Shown here in pieces: positions 1-8,653 of a stretch of DNA of 64,000 nt (its first letter is position 1; every line of letters begins with the position of its first letter). Made by a program: the position numbers and the translations under genes. The stretch is from Streptomyces sp. NBC_00490 (GTDB lineage Bacteria > Actinomycetota > Actinomycetes > Streptomycetales > Streptomycetaceae): NCBI RefSeq assembly GCF_036013645.1, contig NZ_CP107869.1:4464001-4528000 (forward strand), in the 5' to 3' direction. The notes beneath the pieces are model-generated. The model searched no databases. It was not told the DNA's origin and worked only from the letters and a program-made list of their open reading frames with translations.

Positions 1-633
1 GCTGAGGTGGATGACGCCGTAGTCGTAGGCGTGCCGCCGGTAGACGACACTCGGTTCCTTGGTCTCGGAGTCGACGAACAGGTAGAAGTCGTGCCCGACC
101 AGCTCCATCTCGTACAGAGCCTGGTCAAGGGTCATTGGGGAGGCGACGTGGGTCTTCTCGCGGACGATGAGGGGGCCTTCGCCCTTCACTTCCAGCGAGC
201 CGATCTTCTTGGTGGGTACGCCGTCCGGCTCCTGCTCGTGGACCGGGTCGCCGTTTCCGTTGAGCGTCGCCGCGCCCGGGACGTGGTCGGGAACCTCGGC
301 CGCCGTGAGCCGGCGTGAGCCGCGACGGGAGTAACGCTTGTCGTGCTGCTTGCGCAGCCGGGCGTCGAGCTTTTCCGCCGCCAGGTCGAGCGCCGCGTAC
401 GGATCACTTGCTGCCGCCTCCGCCCGGATCACCGGACCGCGGGAGCGGAGCGTGATCTCCACTCGGTCACAGCGGTCGGCCTGTCGGGGGTTCGGCTCCT
501 TGGACACCTCGACGTCGAGGCTGATCACCTTGCCGTCGAGCTTCTGGATCTTCTCCAGCTTCAGCTTCTCGGCCACGTGCTTGCGGAACCGCTCGGGCAC
601 CTCGGTCTTGCGGCCCTTGACGACGATGTCCAC
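1..633 (-). CDS. hpf: Long-form ribosome hibernation promoting factor (3' end outside window)
   Basis: The reading frame starts at a GTG (N-terminus VDIVVKGRKTEVPERF) and is open through 211 codons to the window edge, so the C-terminal few residues and the stop are missing. Residues 1-100 form an S30AE (YfiA/RaiA) ribosome-binding domain. Residues from about 155 onward (PTKKIGSLEVKGEGPLIVREK ... YEMELVGHDFYLF) are the C-terminal dimerisation domain of long HPF. Proteins of this family bind the 30S decoding region and pair 70S ribosomes into inactive 100S particles during stationary phase or stress. A purine-rich GGAACGGAG lies just upstream of the GTG. In actinobacteria the gene sits between comFC and secA, which fits the neighbour here. 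The family assignment is firm; how it is regulated is not visible. Confidence 0.93.
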   Translation of the reverse strand, partial: MDIVVKGRKTEVPERFRKHVAEKLKLEKIQKLDGKVISLDVEVSKEPNPRQADRCDRVEITLRSRGPVIRAEAAASDPYAALDLAAEKLDARLRKQHDKRYSRRGSRRLTAAEVPDHVPGAATLNGNGDPVHEQEPDGVPTKKIGSLEVKGEGPLIVREKTHVASPMTLDQALYEMELVGHDFYLFVDSETKEPSVVYRRHAYDYGVIHLS

Positions 634-944
634 GCAGAACTCCGTTCCCGGATCACTCCGCGCCACTGGCGGAGCATCTCCCTTTTGCACCAGGTCCCGG
701 TGAGCCCCGGAACCTCGGACTCGGTGACGTCCACCTCCTCCCCCGTGGGCAGGATCTCCACTCCACCGGGACGGGTGATTGTGAAAAACCCGCGGCACGG
801 CAATCGGATATGAGAGGTGTGGCCTGGGCCTTTCCTCACAACCGAACATATCTCGCCCGGACGGATGTCGTCACCCTCTACCGCGGCGTACCTCCGTTCA
901 GGTGAATTGGCCCTCTTATTACCTGCAACGATGCAACTTCGCAG
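634..944. other. Intergenic region upstream of hpf
   Basis: This 311-bp gap between comFC and hpf should hold the hpf promoter and 5' leader. It contains a patch of lower GC (about 780-960), but I could not pick a convincing -35/-10 pair or a strong terminator. A 92-codon open frame on the minus strand (561-839) overlaps hpf in another frame, has no family resemblance and is treated as spurious. Confidence 0.5.
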
Positions 945-2471
945 TCAGTTCCGGTTTATTTCGAAAGAACTTGGCGATGCCGCGACCACAGCCGCGCAGA
1001 TGACGTCACCGGCACGATAGGTCTGCACCATTCCTGGCCCACCGCCCACGTCTGCCTCCGCCGATCGATTCCTCCGTCCCCCTGTGCCTTCCCGAGCAGC
1101 CGTGCCGTACACAGGTGTTACGGCTGAGCCGTACGCGACCGAGCCACTGGCCCGCCCCCGCGCGACCGCCTCCGCGGCCACAGCCGTCGCCGCCCGCACG
1201 GCACGCGCCGCCTCCGTCAGGGAGGCGCCGGTCGTCATCAGGTCGTCGACGAGCACGACCGGCCCTCCGAGAAGCAACCGCCCACCACCGGGAACGACCT
1301 CGAGCGCACCCGAGAGATTCTCCAGCCGCTCCCGCGAGTCGAGCCCCGACTGATCAGCCACGGCCCGCCGCTGCCGCAACACACCGACCACCCGCGCCGC
1401 CACCCCACCACGCCGCAGCTCCCCCGCCGCCGCCAGCGCGATCCGCCGCGCCGGATCATGCCCCCGAGCCCCCACCACCCGCCGCGCGGACGGCACAGGA
1501 ACAAGCAACACGACCCGGTCCCCCGCTCCTGAACCCCCGACTCCCGCTGCCGCCCCACCCCCGGAACCGCCTCCCGCCGACCCCACCCCAGGCCCCACAG
1601 CAACCCCAGCAAACCCCGCAGCCCCACCCACAGACCCCGCGCCGCCACTCGCTGCTCCCCGACCACCGACCCCCGCCGAACCGCCGCAGCGCTCCGCCCC
1701 GGCGCCCGCAGAACCGCCGCCACGCCCCGCGGCGGCACTCAAGGAATCTCGACCATCCGTCCCCACCAAGCCGCCACCGCACTCCGCGCCGGCAGGCAAG
1801 AAACCTCGACCACCCGCCCCCGCCAGGCCACCACCACGCCCCACCGAGGCACGCTCCGCCCCCCAGCCGACACCTACCGCGAGACCACCCGTCGGCCCCT
1901 CCACGGGCGCCGCCAGCCCCCACCCCTCGGCCCCCGCGACACCTCCAGTCCACCCAGGCCCTACGGACTCCCGACCAGCACCCCCTGTCAGGTCGCCGAA
2001 CGCGCCACCGGCTCCCACAGGCCCCTCGCCGGAGCACCCCGGCCCCACGACACGTCGCCCCCGCTCCGCCCCCTCAGGACCCCACGCAGGCCCCTCAGAG
2101 CCCCAGCCGGCCCCCGTCGGCCCCGCACCAGCCCGGGTCACCGCACCACAGCCGACCGCCCCGCCCCCGGCCCACGCCTCCCGCAGCCCCGCCCGCACGG
2201 CCCCCGCCAGAGCCGCGCCCAGCGGTGCCGCCAAGGTCAGTGCGCCGCGTTCCTTGTGTGCCAGCAGCACCGCCCGCACCTCGTCGGCGTACGGCGCGGC
2301 CGCGTGCACCGCCGGCAGCCCCGCCGGCTCCGGCTCCGGTCGCACCCGGCACGGCACGGTCCCGCTCAGGGCGGCACGGCACTCCGGACAGAGCACCGTG
2401 CGAGCCCTCCCGCAGCCTCCGCACTCGGCCGGCAGCACCAGATCGGTCAGGTCCCGCCACCACCCCCGCAT
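945..2471 (-). CDS. ComFC-family phosphoribosyltransferase with a large Gly-rich repetitive insertion
   Basis: About 508 residues from the ATG that gives MRGWWRDLTDLVLP; the open frame extends further upstream, but the family usually begins near here. Order: an N-terminal Cys4 zinc ribbon (CGGC at about 16-19 and CPEC at about 27-30); a segment with AAPYADEVRAVLLAHKERG; a low-complexity Gly/Ala/Arg insertion of about 215 residues (roughly 100-316, nt 2175-1522); then the phosphoribosyltransferase core with VLLVPVPSARR and the PRPP-loop motif VVLVDDLMTTGASLTEA. ComFC proteins act in DNA uptake in competent bacteria; the role in Streptomyces is unknown. Normal family members are about 220-270 residues, so the insertion doubles the protein. 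It contains degenerate 19-residue tandem units. Catalytic motifs are intact, so the gene is probably functional. It lies downstream of lpqB and may belong to the mtrA operon. Confidence 0.82.
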   Translation of the reverse strand: MRGWWRDLTDLVLPAECGGCGRARTVLCPECRAALSGTVPCRVRPEPEPAGLPAVHAAAPYADEVRAVLLAHKERGALTLAAPLGAALAGAVRAGLREAWAGGGAVGCGAVTRAGAGPTGAGWGSEGPAWGPEGAERGRRVVGPGCSGEGPVGAGGAFGDLTGGAGRESVGPGWTGGVAGAEGWGLAAPVEGPTGGLAVGVGWGAERASVGRGGGLAGAGGRGFLPAGAECGGGLVGTDGRDSLSAAAGRGGGSAGAGAERCGGSAGVGGRGAASGGAGSVGGAAGFAGVAVGPGVGSAGGGSGGGAAAGVGGSGAGDRVVLLVPVPSARRVVGARGHDPARRIALAAAGELRRGGVAARVVGVLRQRRAVADQSGLDSRERLENLSGALEVVPGGGRLLLGGPVVLVDDLMTTGASLTEAARAVRAATAVAAEAVARGRASGSVAYGSAVTPVYGTAAREGTGGRRNRSAEADVGGGPGMVQTYRAGDVICAAVVAASPSSFEINRN

Positions 2472-2603
2472 GCCCACCACTGTGCCAACGCCCGCGCCAC
2501 CCGGCCAGCCCTGTGGACAACCCCCTGCGCCGCTCGTGCCCCGGTCGGAAACCGCCCACCGCACCGACCGGGCCTCACCGATCCACGTCGCGCCGCGCCG
2601 CGC

Positions 2604-4448
2604 CTACCCGGGATAGACCGGCGCCGTCCCGTCCTTCACCACCTGCTGCCACTTCGCCCCGGCCAGAAGCCGGACGATGCCGTCCTCCTCCGAGTACGCC
2701 ATCAACGGCAGTTGCTCGTCCTCGGACGAGGCCAGGACCTTCACACCTGTCAGTGCGGCAGGCGCCGACCCCACCGGAGTGGAGCCGTCGACCTGGACGT
2801 ACGCCATCTGCTGCACGCCACCGTCCTCGCGTCCCACCACCACGAGCCGGCTGTCCCCGGCCCACGACATGGCGGTGACCTCCACCAACTGCGGTGCCAC
2901 CGAGCGAGGTTCGACGACCGCGATGGGCTTCTGCCCGCTCGCCTTGTCACCCCGCTCGATCCGCCCGACGTAGAGGGACTTCTTGCTGCCCTTCTCCACG
3001 ATGAGTGCGATCCGCACTCCATCGGCGGCCATGCGCACCGCGTCGATGCGTCCGTCGAGCCCCGTGGTGTCGACCTCGATGGGCTCGCCCGCGCCGTTCT
3101 TCAGGAGCAGCAGCCGAGGATGGTCGGGATCGCGGTCGGCCACCCACAGGTCGCCCTCGCCGTCCCAACTGGGCGTGGTGAGACGGTCGTTCTGGGTCTT
3201 GCCGTCGCTGTGCAGGACCGGCTCGCCGAGCGAGGCCCCCGACACCAGCGACCCGACGTACAGGTCGCTGCCGTCCAGGGACACCCCGGCCGCCTTGCGC
3301 TCGTCCCGGGAGACCGCGGCCGACCGCAGCTCCTTCTCACCCTCACCGAGCGCACCCGGCACCGCCGCGAAGGACTCCGGGTTCGTGCTCGCGCTCGCCA
3401 GCCTGACGAGGCGGTGCTTGCTGTCGATGAAGTACTGGTAGCCGTCCTTCGCGACCTCGTGCACCACCGCGGTCTCGGCGTCGCTCTCGTTGAGGGGGCC
3501 GCACAGCTGGGTGCCGTCGGAGCGCTGCAGTTCGACCGAGCTCACCCCCGTGGGGGTCAGGTCCCGCAGTGTGAAAAGGAGTTGCGCGGCCATCTCCTGG
3601 CACTTCTTCGAACCGACCCGGTCCGCCTTGGCATTCAGCGGCACTGTCAGCCGGTTCTGGTCGTCGGGCGTCAGTTGGGTGACGTCCTTCTTCAGCGCCG
3701 TACCCGTGGGGAAGCTCGACCGGACGACCGGGTTCAGCCAGCGAGAGGGCCCGGCGAGCAGCAGACTCACGGTCTGTGTCATCGGGTCGACCTTCTTGCG
3801 CACATAGACGGGGTCGGCGACGGCCACCGGCTGGCCGTCCGACTCGGTCGAGGAGTTCGAGGCGAAGTAGTACCTGTTGACCGACGTGTAGTTGCGCAGG
3901 AAGTCCGACTTGCCCATGACCACGCCCCGCGGCGGCGAGTCGATCCGCCACTGCTTGGACTTCTTCTCACGCACGAGGTGCAGCGTCTTGTCGTACTGGC
4001 CGCCGGCGGGCGAGTACACCTGCTGTCCGTCGACGGTGGCGACCTTCTCGCCCGTCAGCGAGAACACCGCGTCGGACGAGTCCTTCCCGCCGCTCGAAAG
4101 CTTCTCGGACGAGTCCGGCCCGTCCGCGAGCACCGTGAGAGACGCCTCGGGCTTCCAGGTGCGCGCGACGTTGGCGGTCAGATACTTTCGCGCCGTCTCG
4201 AAATCCGGGTCGTCACTGGTCAGCGCTTCGAGAAAGCCGTCCACGATCTCCGGCGCCTCAGCGTTCTCCCGGGGCGGCTGTGCGTAGACCCGTACCTGCG
4301 GGTCCTGCCGCGGTGTGGACTCCACCCCGCGCAGGTCCCCGCTGTCCGGCATCGAGGCGCACCCCGCCAGCAGTACGGCGCCGCAGGCGACCGACACCAC
4401 CGTGCGCACCGGTCCCCGCCGGCCGCCCCCCACGCGGTCAGCGCCCAC
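2604..4448 (-). CDS. lpqB: Lipoprotein LpqB, partner of the MtrAB two-component system
   Basis: 614 residues. The chosen start is a GTG (VGADRVGGGRRGPVRTVV) preceded by GGGAGG at a good spacing and overlapping the mtrB stop by 11 nt. Residues 10-30 form a lipoprotein signal peptide ending in the lipobox LLAGC (Cys30). A GerMN-like domain follows (about 190-320), then a C-terminal beta-propeller-like region. In mycobacteria and Streptomyces, LpqB is an extracytoplasmic lipoprotein that interacts with the sensor kinase MtrB and tunes MtrA phosphorylation. The overlap with mtrB indicates translational coupling and a shared operon. Confidence 0.93.
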   Translation of the reverse strand: MGADRVGGGRRGPVRTVVSVACGAVLLAGCASMPDSGDLRGVESTPRQDPQVRVYAQPPRENAEAPEIVDGFLEALTSDDPDFETARKYLTANVARTWKPEASLTVLADGPDSSEKLSSGGKDSSDAVFSLTGEKVATVDGQQVYSPAGGQYDKTLHLVREKKSKQWRIDSPPRGVVMGKSDFLRNYTSVNRYYFASNSSTESDGQPVAVADPVYVRKKVDPMTQTVSLLLAGPSRWLNPVVRSSFPTGTALKKDVTQLTPDDQNRLTVPLNAKADRVGSKKCQEMAAQLLFTLRDLTPTGVSSVELQRSDGTQLCGPLNESDAETAVVHEVAKDGYQYFIDSKHRLVRLASASTNPESFAAVPGALGEGEKELRSAAVSRDERKAAGVSLDGSDLYVGSLVSGASLGEPVLHSDGKTQNDRLTTPSWDGEGDLWVADRDPDHPRLLLLKNGAGEPIEVDTTGLDGRIDAVRMAADGVRIALIVEKGSKKSLYVGRIERGDKASGQKPIAVVEPRSVAPQLVEVTAMSWAGDSRLVVVGREDGGVQQMAYVQVDGSTPVGSAPAALTGVKVLASSEDEQLPLMAYSEEDGIVRLLAGAKWQQVVKDGTAPVYPG

Positions 4449-6468
4449 GACTTGCCTCCCCTTGTTTGTTCCGGCCCTCCGGACCGCCGTTGCGGGCATC
4501 CGAGGACTGCGCGTCCGCGGCGCCCGTGTCGTCCGCCGGCCTCGCTCCCCCGGTGGGCCGCGGGACCACGCGCGCGCCGTTGCCGGGCAGCGCCGTCGGA
4601 TCCGCGGTGGGGGCGGCGGACGCCCTCGGCGTGAGGGGCGCCGGCTCGCTCGACGTCTGCACCGGCACGGTGGCGCGCTTCTCCCCGTCCCCCGCGCGCG
4701 GCAAGCCGGCGTCATTGAGTCCACGATTGCGGCGTGAGTCCTTGGGCTCCAGCGGTATCGGCGAGCCCCGCAACGGCTCGTCCGCCGTCCTGGGCAGCGT
4801 CAGCCGGAACTGCGAGCCACCACCCGGCTCACCCCACGCCTGCAGCCAGCCGCCGTGCAGCCGCGCGTCCTCCAGGGCGATGGACAGCCCCAGGCCCGTA
4901 CCACCGGTCGTACGCGCGCGTGCCGGGTCGGCCCGCCAGAAGCGGCTGAAGACCCGGGTCGCCTCACCGGGCTTGAGCCCTACGCCGTAGTCGCGCACCG
5001 CGACCGCGACCGCTCCGCCCGCCGAGGCCAGCTTGACCACGACATCCTTGCCCTCGCTGTGCTCCACGGCGTTGACGACGAGATTGCGCAGCACCCGCTC
5101 CACCCGCCGGGCGTCGGCCTCGGCGACGACGGGCTGCTGGTCGCCCACGAGCCGTATCCGCGTGCTCTTGCGCTCGGCGAGCGGCGCGGCCCCGCTGACG
5201 ACCCGCTGCACGACCACGCGCAGATCGATCGGCTCCGCCTCCAGCGCCGCCGCACCCGCGTCGAACCGGCTGATCTCCAGCAGGTCGGCGAGCAGCGACT
5301 CGAACCGGTCCAGCTGGTCGGCCAGCAGCTCCGCCGACCGCGCGGTCACCGGATCGAAGTCCTCCCGCGCGTCATGGATGACGTCAGCGGCCATACGTAC
5401 GGTCGTCAGCGGCGTCCGCAGCTCGTGCGACACGTCGGACACGAACCGCCGCTGCATCCGTGACAGGTCCTCCAGCTGCTGGATCTTCAGCTGAAGGTTC
5501 TGCGCCATCTTGTTGAAGGCCTCACCGAGCCGGGCGATGTCGTCCTCACCGGTGACCTTCATACGTTCCTGCAGACGCCCCGCGGACAGCCGCTCGGCGA
5601 TCCCGGCCGCCATCCGCACCGGCGTGACGACCTGGCGCACCACCAGCCAGGCAATGGCCCCGAGGAGTACGACGACGAAGAGCCCGGCCGTCGCCAGCGT
5701 CCCCTTGACCAGGCTCAGCGACTTCTCCTCCTGGGTGAGCGGGAAGAGGTAGTAGAGCTGGTACGGCTCGTTGTTCGGGTCGTTGACCTGCTTGCCGATG
5801 ATCAACGCGGGCTGCGACTCCTGACCGTTGGTGTACACGATCCGGGTGTAGCTCTGGGCCGGGAGCAGGCTGCTGTCGACGCGGTCCCGCAGGTCCTGGG
5901 GCACACTCGCCGGCGGAAAGACGTAGCCGGAGGCACGCGGACCGCGCCCCCCGCTGTCTCCACCCGCAGGCAGCGTGACGACGTCGAAGGCGCCCTGGCC
6001 GCCACTGGAGAGGGACTCCACGAGGTCGCCCATCCACTGGCTGACGTTCTGGTTGGCACGCCCGTCCTCGCCGCCTGCGCTCACCGCCGCGTCGGCCTCC
6101 TGCTTGGCCACCGAGAAACCACCCGCGGCCTGGCTCTGCGACGCCTTCACCTTGGCGTCGAGCAGCCCGTTGCGGACCTGTCCGATGACGACGAAGCCGA
6201 GCAGCAGCACCACGCCCAGCGACATCAGCAGCGTGGTGGCGACGACCTTGAGCTGGATGTTGCGCCGCCACAGCCGCATGACGGGCAGCAGCGGCCGGCG
6301 CACCCAGCGCATGAACAGCCTCAGGACCGGGCTGCCCTGGACTCCGCCCTGCAGCAGCCCGCCCTCGAAGAAGCGTCCCCAGCGGGAGCCCGAGGTCTTC
6401 CGACCGACAGGCCGCTCCGCACGGGCCCCGGTCCGCCCGGGCGACGAAGCGGCACTGTCTCCGGACAT
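4438..6468 (-). CDS. mtrB: Sensor histidine kinase MtrB
   Basis: 676 residues from MSGDSAASS. This ATG follows the mtrA stop by a single base; a longer frame exists upstream inside mtrA. A basic cytoplasmic N-terminus is followed by a transmembrane helix (LKVVATTLLMSLGVVLLLGF), a large extracytoplasmic sensor region (about 100-220), a second helix (TAGLFVVVLLGAIAWLVV), a HAMP domain, a HisKA domain with phospho-acceptor His348 in SDVSHELRTPL, and a HATPase_c domain with N, G1 and G2 boxes (NAVEHSEG, GVGLKPG, GGTGLGLS). A Pro/Ala-rich disordered tail ends the protein. MtrB phosphorylates MtrA and controls cell wall metabolism, division and development in actinobacteria. Confidence 0.95.
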   Translation of the reverse strand: MSGDSAASSPGRTGARAERPVGRKTSGSRWGRFFEGGLLQGGVQGSPVLRLFMRWVRRPLLPVMRLWRRNIQLKVVATTLLMSLGVVLLLGFVVIGQVRNGLLDAKVKASQSQAAGGFSVAKQEADAAVSAGGEDGRANQNVSQWMGDLVESLSSGGQGAFDVVTLPAGGDSGGRGPRASGYVFPPASVPQDLRDRVDSSLLPAQSYTRIVYTNGQESQPALIIGKQVNDPNNEPYQLYYLFPLTQEEKSLSLVKGTLATAGLFVVVLLGAIAWLVVRQVVTPVRMAAGIAERLSAGRLQERMKVTGEDDIARLGEAFNKMAQNLQLKIQQLEDLSRMQRRFVSDVSHELRTPLTTVRMAADVIHDAREDFDPVTARSAELLADQLDRFESLLADLLEISRFDAGAAALEAEPIDLRVVVQRVVSGAAPLAERKSTRIRLVGDQQPVVAEADARRVERVLRNLVVNAVEHSEGKDVVVKLASAGGAVAVAVRDYGVGLKPGEATRVFSRFWRADPARARTTGGTGLGLSIALEDARLHGGWLQAWGEPGGGSQFRLTLPRTADEPLRGSPIPLEPKDSRRNRGLNDAGLPRAGDGEKRATVPVQTSSEPAPLTPRASAAPTADPTALPGNGARVVPRPTGGARPADDTGAADAQSSDARNGGPEGRNKQGEASRGR

Positions 6469-6469
6469 G

Positions 6470-7159
6470 TCAGCTGGGTCCTGCCTTGTATCCCACGCCA
6501 CGAACGGTCACCACGATCTCGGGCCGCTCCGGGTCCTTCTCGACCTTGGAGCGCAGCCGCTGCACATGCACGTTGACCAGACGGGTGTCGGCCGCGTGCC
6601 GGTAACCCCACACCTGCTCGAGCAGCACCTCACGGGTGAACACCTGCCACGGCTTGCGCGCCAGCGCGACCAGCAGGTCGAACTCCAGCGGCGTCAGCGC
6701 GATCGACTGCCCGTCCCGCTTCACGGAGTGACCGGCCACGTCGATGACGAGGTCGCCGATGGAGAGCTGCTCGGGCGCCGGCTCCTCCGACCTCCGCAGC
6801 CGCGCCCGGATACGGGCGACGAGCTCCTTCGGCTTGAACGGCTTCACGATGTAGTCATCGGCACCCGACTCCAGGCCCACGACGACGTCGACGGTGTCGC
6901 TCTTCGCCGTGAGCATCACGATCGGCACCCCGGACTCCGCCCTGATCAGGCGGCACACCTCGATGCCGTCCCGACCGGGCAGCATCAGGTCCAGGAGCAC
7001 CAGGTCGGGTTTGGTCTCACGGAATGCGGCCAGCGCCTTGTCGCCGTCGGCTACGAAAGACGGCTCAAAACCTTCACCACGCAGCACAATGCCGAGCATC
7101 TCGGCCAGTGCGGTGTCGTCGTCGACGACAAGGACTCGTCCCTTCATAAACGCCATCAT
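6470..7159 (-). CDS. mtrA: Response regulator MtrA (OmpR family)
   Basis: 229 residues. The receiver domain (about 8-120) has the acidic pocket VVDDD, phospho-acceptor Asp57 in LVLLDLMLPGRDG, the Thr in MLTAKS and the Lys in YIVKPF. The C-terminal winged-helix DNA-binding domain (about 132-226) includes LTPLEFDLLVALA and the recognition-helix region TRLVNVHVQRLRSKVE. MtrA is a global regulator of division, osmotic and developmental genes in actinobacteria. Nearby Met codons at residues 1, 2 and 5 are alternative starts. The gene is first in the mtrA-mtrB-lpqB operon; four GTCAC/GTGAC elements lie just upstream and could be autoregulatory sites. Confidence 0.96.
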   Translation of the reverse strand: MMAFMKGRVLVVDDDTALAEMLGIVLRGEGFEPSFVADGDKALAAFRETKPDLVLLDLMLPGRDGIEVCRLIRAESGVPIVMLTAKSDTVDVVVGLESGADDYIVKPFKPKELVARIRARLRRSEEPAPEQLSIGDLVIDVAGHSVKRDGQSIALTPLEFDLLVALARKPWQVFTREVLLEQVWGYRHAADTRLVNVHVQRLRSKVEKDPERPEIVVTVRGVGYKAGPS

Positions 7160-7174
7160 CCCATTCTCATAACA

Positions 7175-7236
7175 GTGACAGAGGCGCTGGTGAGCAGGGT
7201 CACTGGCCCGTGACGATAGTCGTACCAGGTCGTCAC
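7175..7236. promoter_or_regulatory. Cluster of four GTCAC/GTGAC elements upstream of mtrA
   Basis: GTGAC or GTCAC occurs at 7175, 7199, 7210 and 7232, with offsets of 24, 11 and 22 bp, i.e. close to whole helical turns. OmpR-family regulators bind phased half-sites, so these are candidate operator elements for mtrA. The assignment is inference; no binding consensus was tested. Confidence 0.4.
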
Positions 7237-7259
7237 TGTCTGCCCCCGTCCGGCGACGT

Positions 7260-7296
7260 CGATGTCAGTAACGGATGTCAGCTACTACTGACATCG
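7260..7296. repeat. Inverted repeat between mtnA and mtrA
   Basis: CGATGTCAGTA (7260-7270) is perfectly repeated in inverse as TACTGACATCG (7286-7296) around a 15-nt spacer, and the spacer carries another ATGTCAG. There is no run of T on either side, so an operator is as likely as a terminator for mtnA. Confidence 0.6.
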
Positions 7297-7370
7297 ACCC
7301 AGCGTAGGCGCACCCTCACACCATGGTCGGCCCCACGGCTTTCGGCCAGGCCTCGCCCGCCGTGGGACCG

Positions 7371-8513
7371 CTAGCCGATCGTCACCTCGCGCGACCTGGC
7401 GCACAGCTCCTCCAGCGCCTCCGCCGTCACCGGCGAGACAACGCCCTCCTCCGTGACGATCGCCGTGATCAGCTCGGGCGGCGTCACATCGAACGCCGGG
7501 TTGTACGCCGTCGTCCCCAGCGGCGCCACCGGCATCCCGCCCCCCGCTCCCGTCACCGGTACCTGCGGCGCGGCGATCTCCGTCACCTCGAACCCAGGGC
7601 GCTGCTCGACCTCGATGGAGGCCCCGTCCGGCGTGTCCGGATCCACCGTCGTCACCGGCGCCACCACGATGAACGGCACATGGTGGTACCGCGCGAGCAC
7701 CGCGAGCGGATAGCTCCCCACCTTGTTCGCCACCGACCCGTCGGCCGCGATCCGGTCCGCCCCGATCAGCACCGCGTCCACCTCCCCCGCCGCGAACAGC
7801 GAGCCCGCCGCGTTGTCGGTGAGCAGGGTGTACGCCATCCCGCTGCGCGCCGCCTCGTACGCCGTCAGACGGGCACCCTGCAGCAGCGGACGCGTCTCGT
7901 CCACCCACAGGCGCCTCAGCCGCCCCACCCGATGCGCCGCGAGCGCGACCGCGAACGCCGTCCCCTCGCCACCCGACACCAGCGAACCGGTGTTGCAGTG
8001 CGTGAGGATCCGATGCCCGCCGCCGGGCAGCAACTCGTCCAGCAGCGCCAGCCCGCGCTCCGCCATCCGTGCGCTGGCCTCGGCGTCCTCCCGGTGCAGC
8101 GCCCGTGCCGCGACCAGCGCCGCGATCGCGGCCTGCCCCGCGTCCCCGCTCTTGGCGAGCGCCGCCCGGTACGCGGACAGCGCCCGCCGCACCCCGACAG
8201 AGAGGTTCACCGCGGTGGGCCGGGCACCCGCGAGCCCCGTCGCGGCCTCGTCCACGTCGAAGCCGCGCGCGGCGGCGAGCGCGACGCCGTACGCCCCCGC
8301 GATGCCGAGCACGGGGGCCCCGCGCACGGCGAGCGAACGGATCGCCTCCACCAGCGCGGGTGCGTCCGTACAGACCAGCTCGACCTCCTCGGCCGGCAGC
8401 CTCGTCTGGTCCAGAAGGACCACGACGGGACCTTCGGGTGGCTCTTCCCAGCGGATCGTCGGTATGTCGGTCGGCCTGCTGTCCTCGCCGGATTGCGCGT
8501 ACTGATCAGCCAT
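7371..8513 (-). CDS. mtnA: S-methyl-5-thioribose-1-phosphate isomerase
   Basis: 380 residues from MADQYAQSGEDSR. The protein shows the MtnA/eIF2B-alpha family landmarks: RSLAVRGAPVLGIAGAYG near the N-terminus, HCNTGSL with the catalytic Cys, the VDETRPLLQGARLT segment, and GADRIAADGSVANKVGS with the catalytic Asp. It converts 5-methylthioribose-1-phosphate to methylthioribulose-1-phosphate in methionine salvage. No other salvage gene is adjacent. The open frame extends upstream without family similarity, so the ATG at 8513 is preferred. Confidence 0.94.
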   Translation of the reverse strand: MADQYAQSGEDSRPTDIPTIRWEEPPEGPVVVLLDQTRLPAEEVELVCTDAPALVEAIRSLAVRGAPVLGIAGAYGVALAAARGFDVDEAATGLAGARPTAVNLSVGVRRALSAYRAALAKSGDAGQAAIAALVAARALHREDAEASARMAERGLALLDELLPGGGHRILTHCNTGSLVSGGEGTAFAVALAAHRVGRLRRLWVDETRPLLQGARLTAYEAARSGMAYTLLTDNAAGSLFAAGEVDAVLIGADRIAADGSVANKVGSYPLAVLARYHHVPFIVVAPVTTVDPDTPDGASIEVEQRPGFEVTEIAAPQVPVTGAGGGMPVAPLGTTAYNPAFDVTPPELITAIVTEEGVVSPVTAEALEELCARSREVTIG

Positions 8514-8653
8514 GCGGTCAGTCTGCCCCGTATCCGGCGGACAATTGAAGGTGTGCAGCCGATACCTTGCCCGGTCCCCCGGCCACCACCCCATGGCACG
8601 ATGGCTGCCAACCTGCCACCGCGACCGCGGACGGGCACCGTGAAGGAGCGACG

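Noticed and set aside
561..839. A 92-codon minus-strand frame upstream of hpf
   Set aside because: It overlaps the start of hpf in another frame and resembles nothing; hpf has its own start and purine-rich site.
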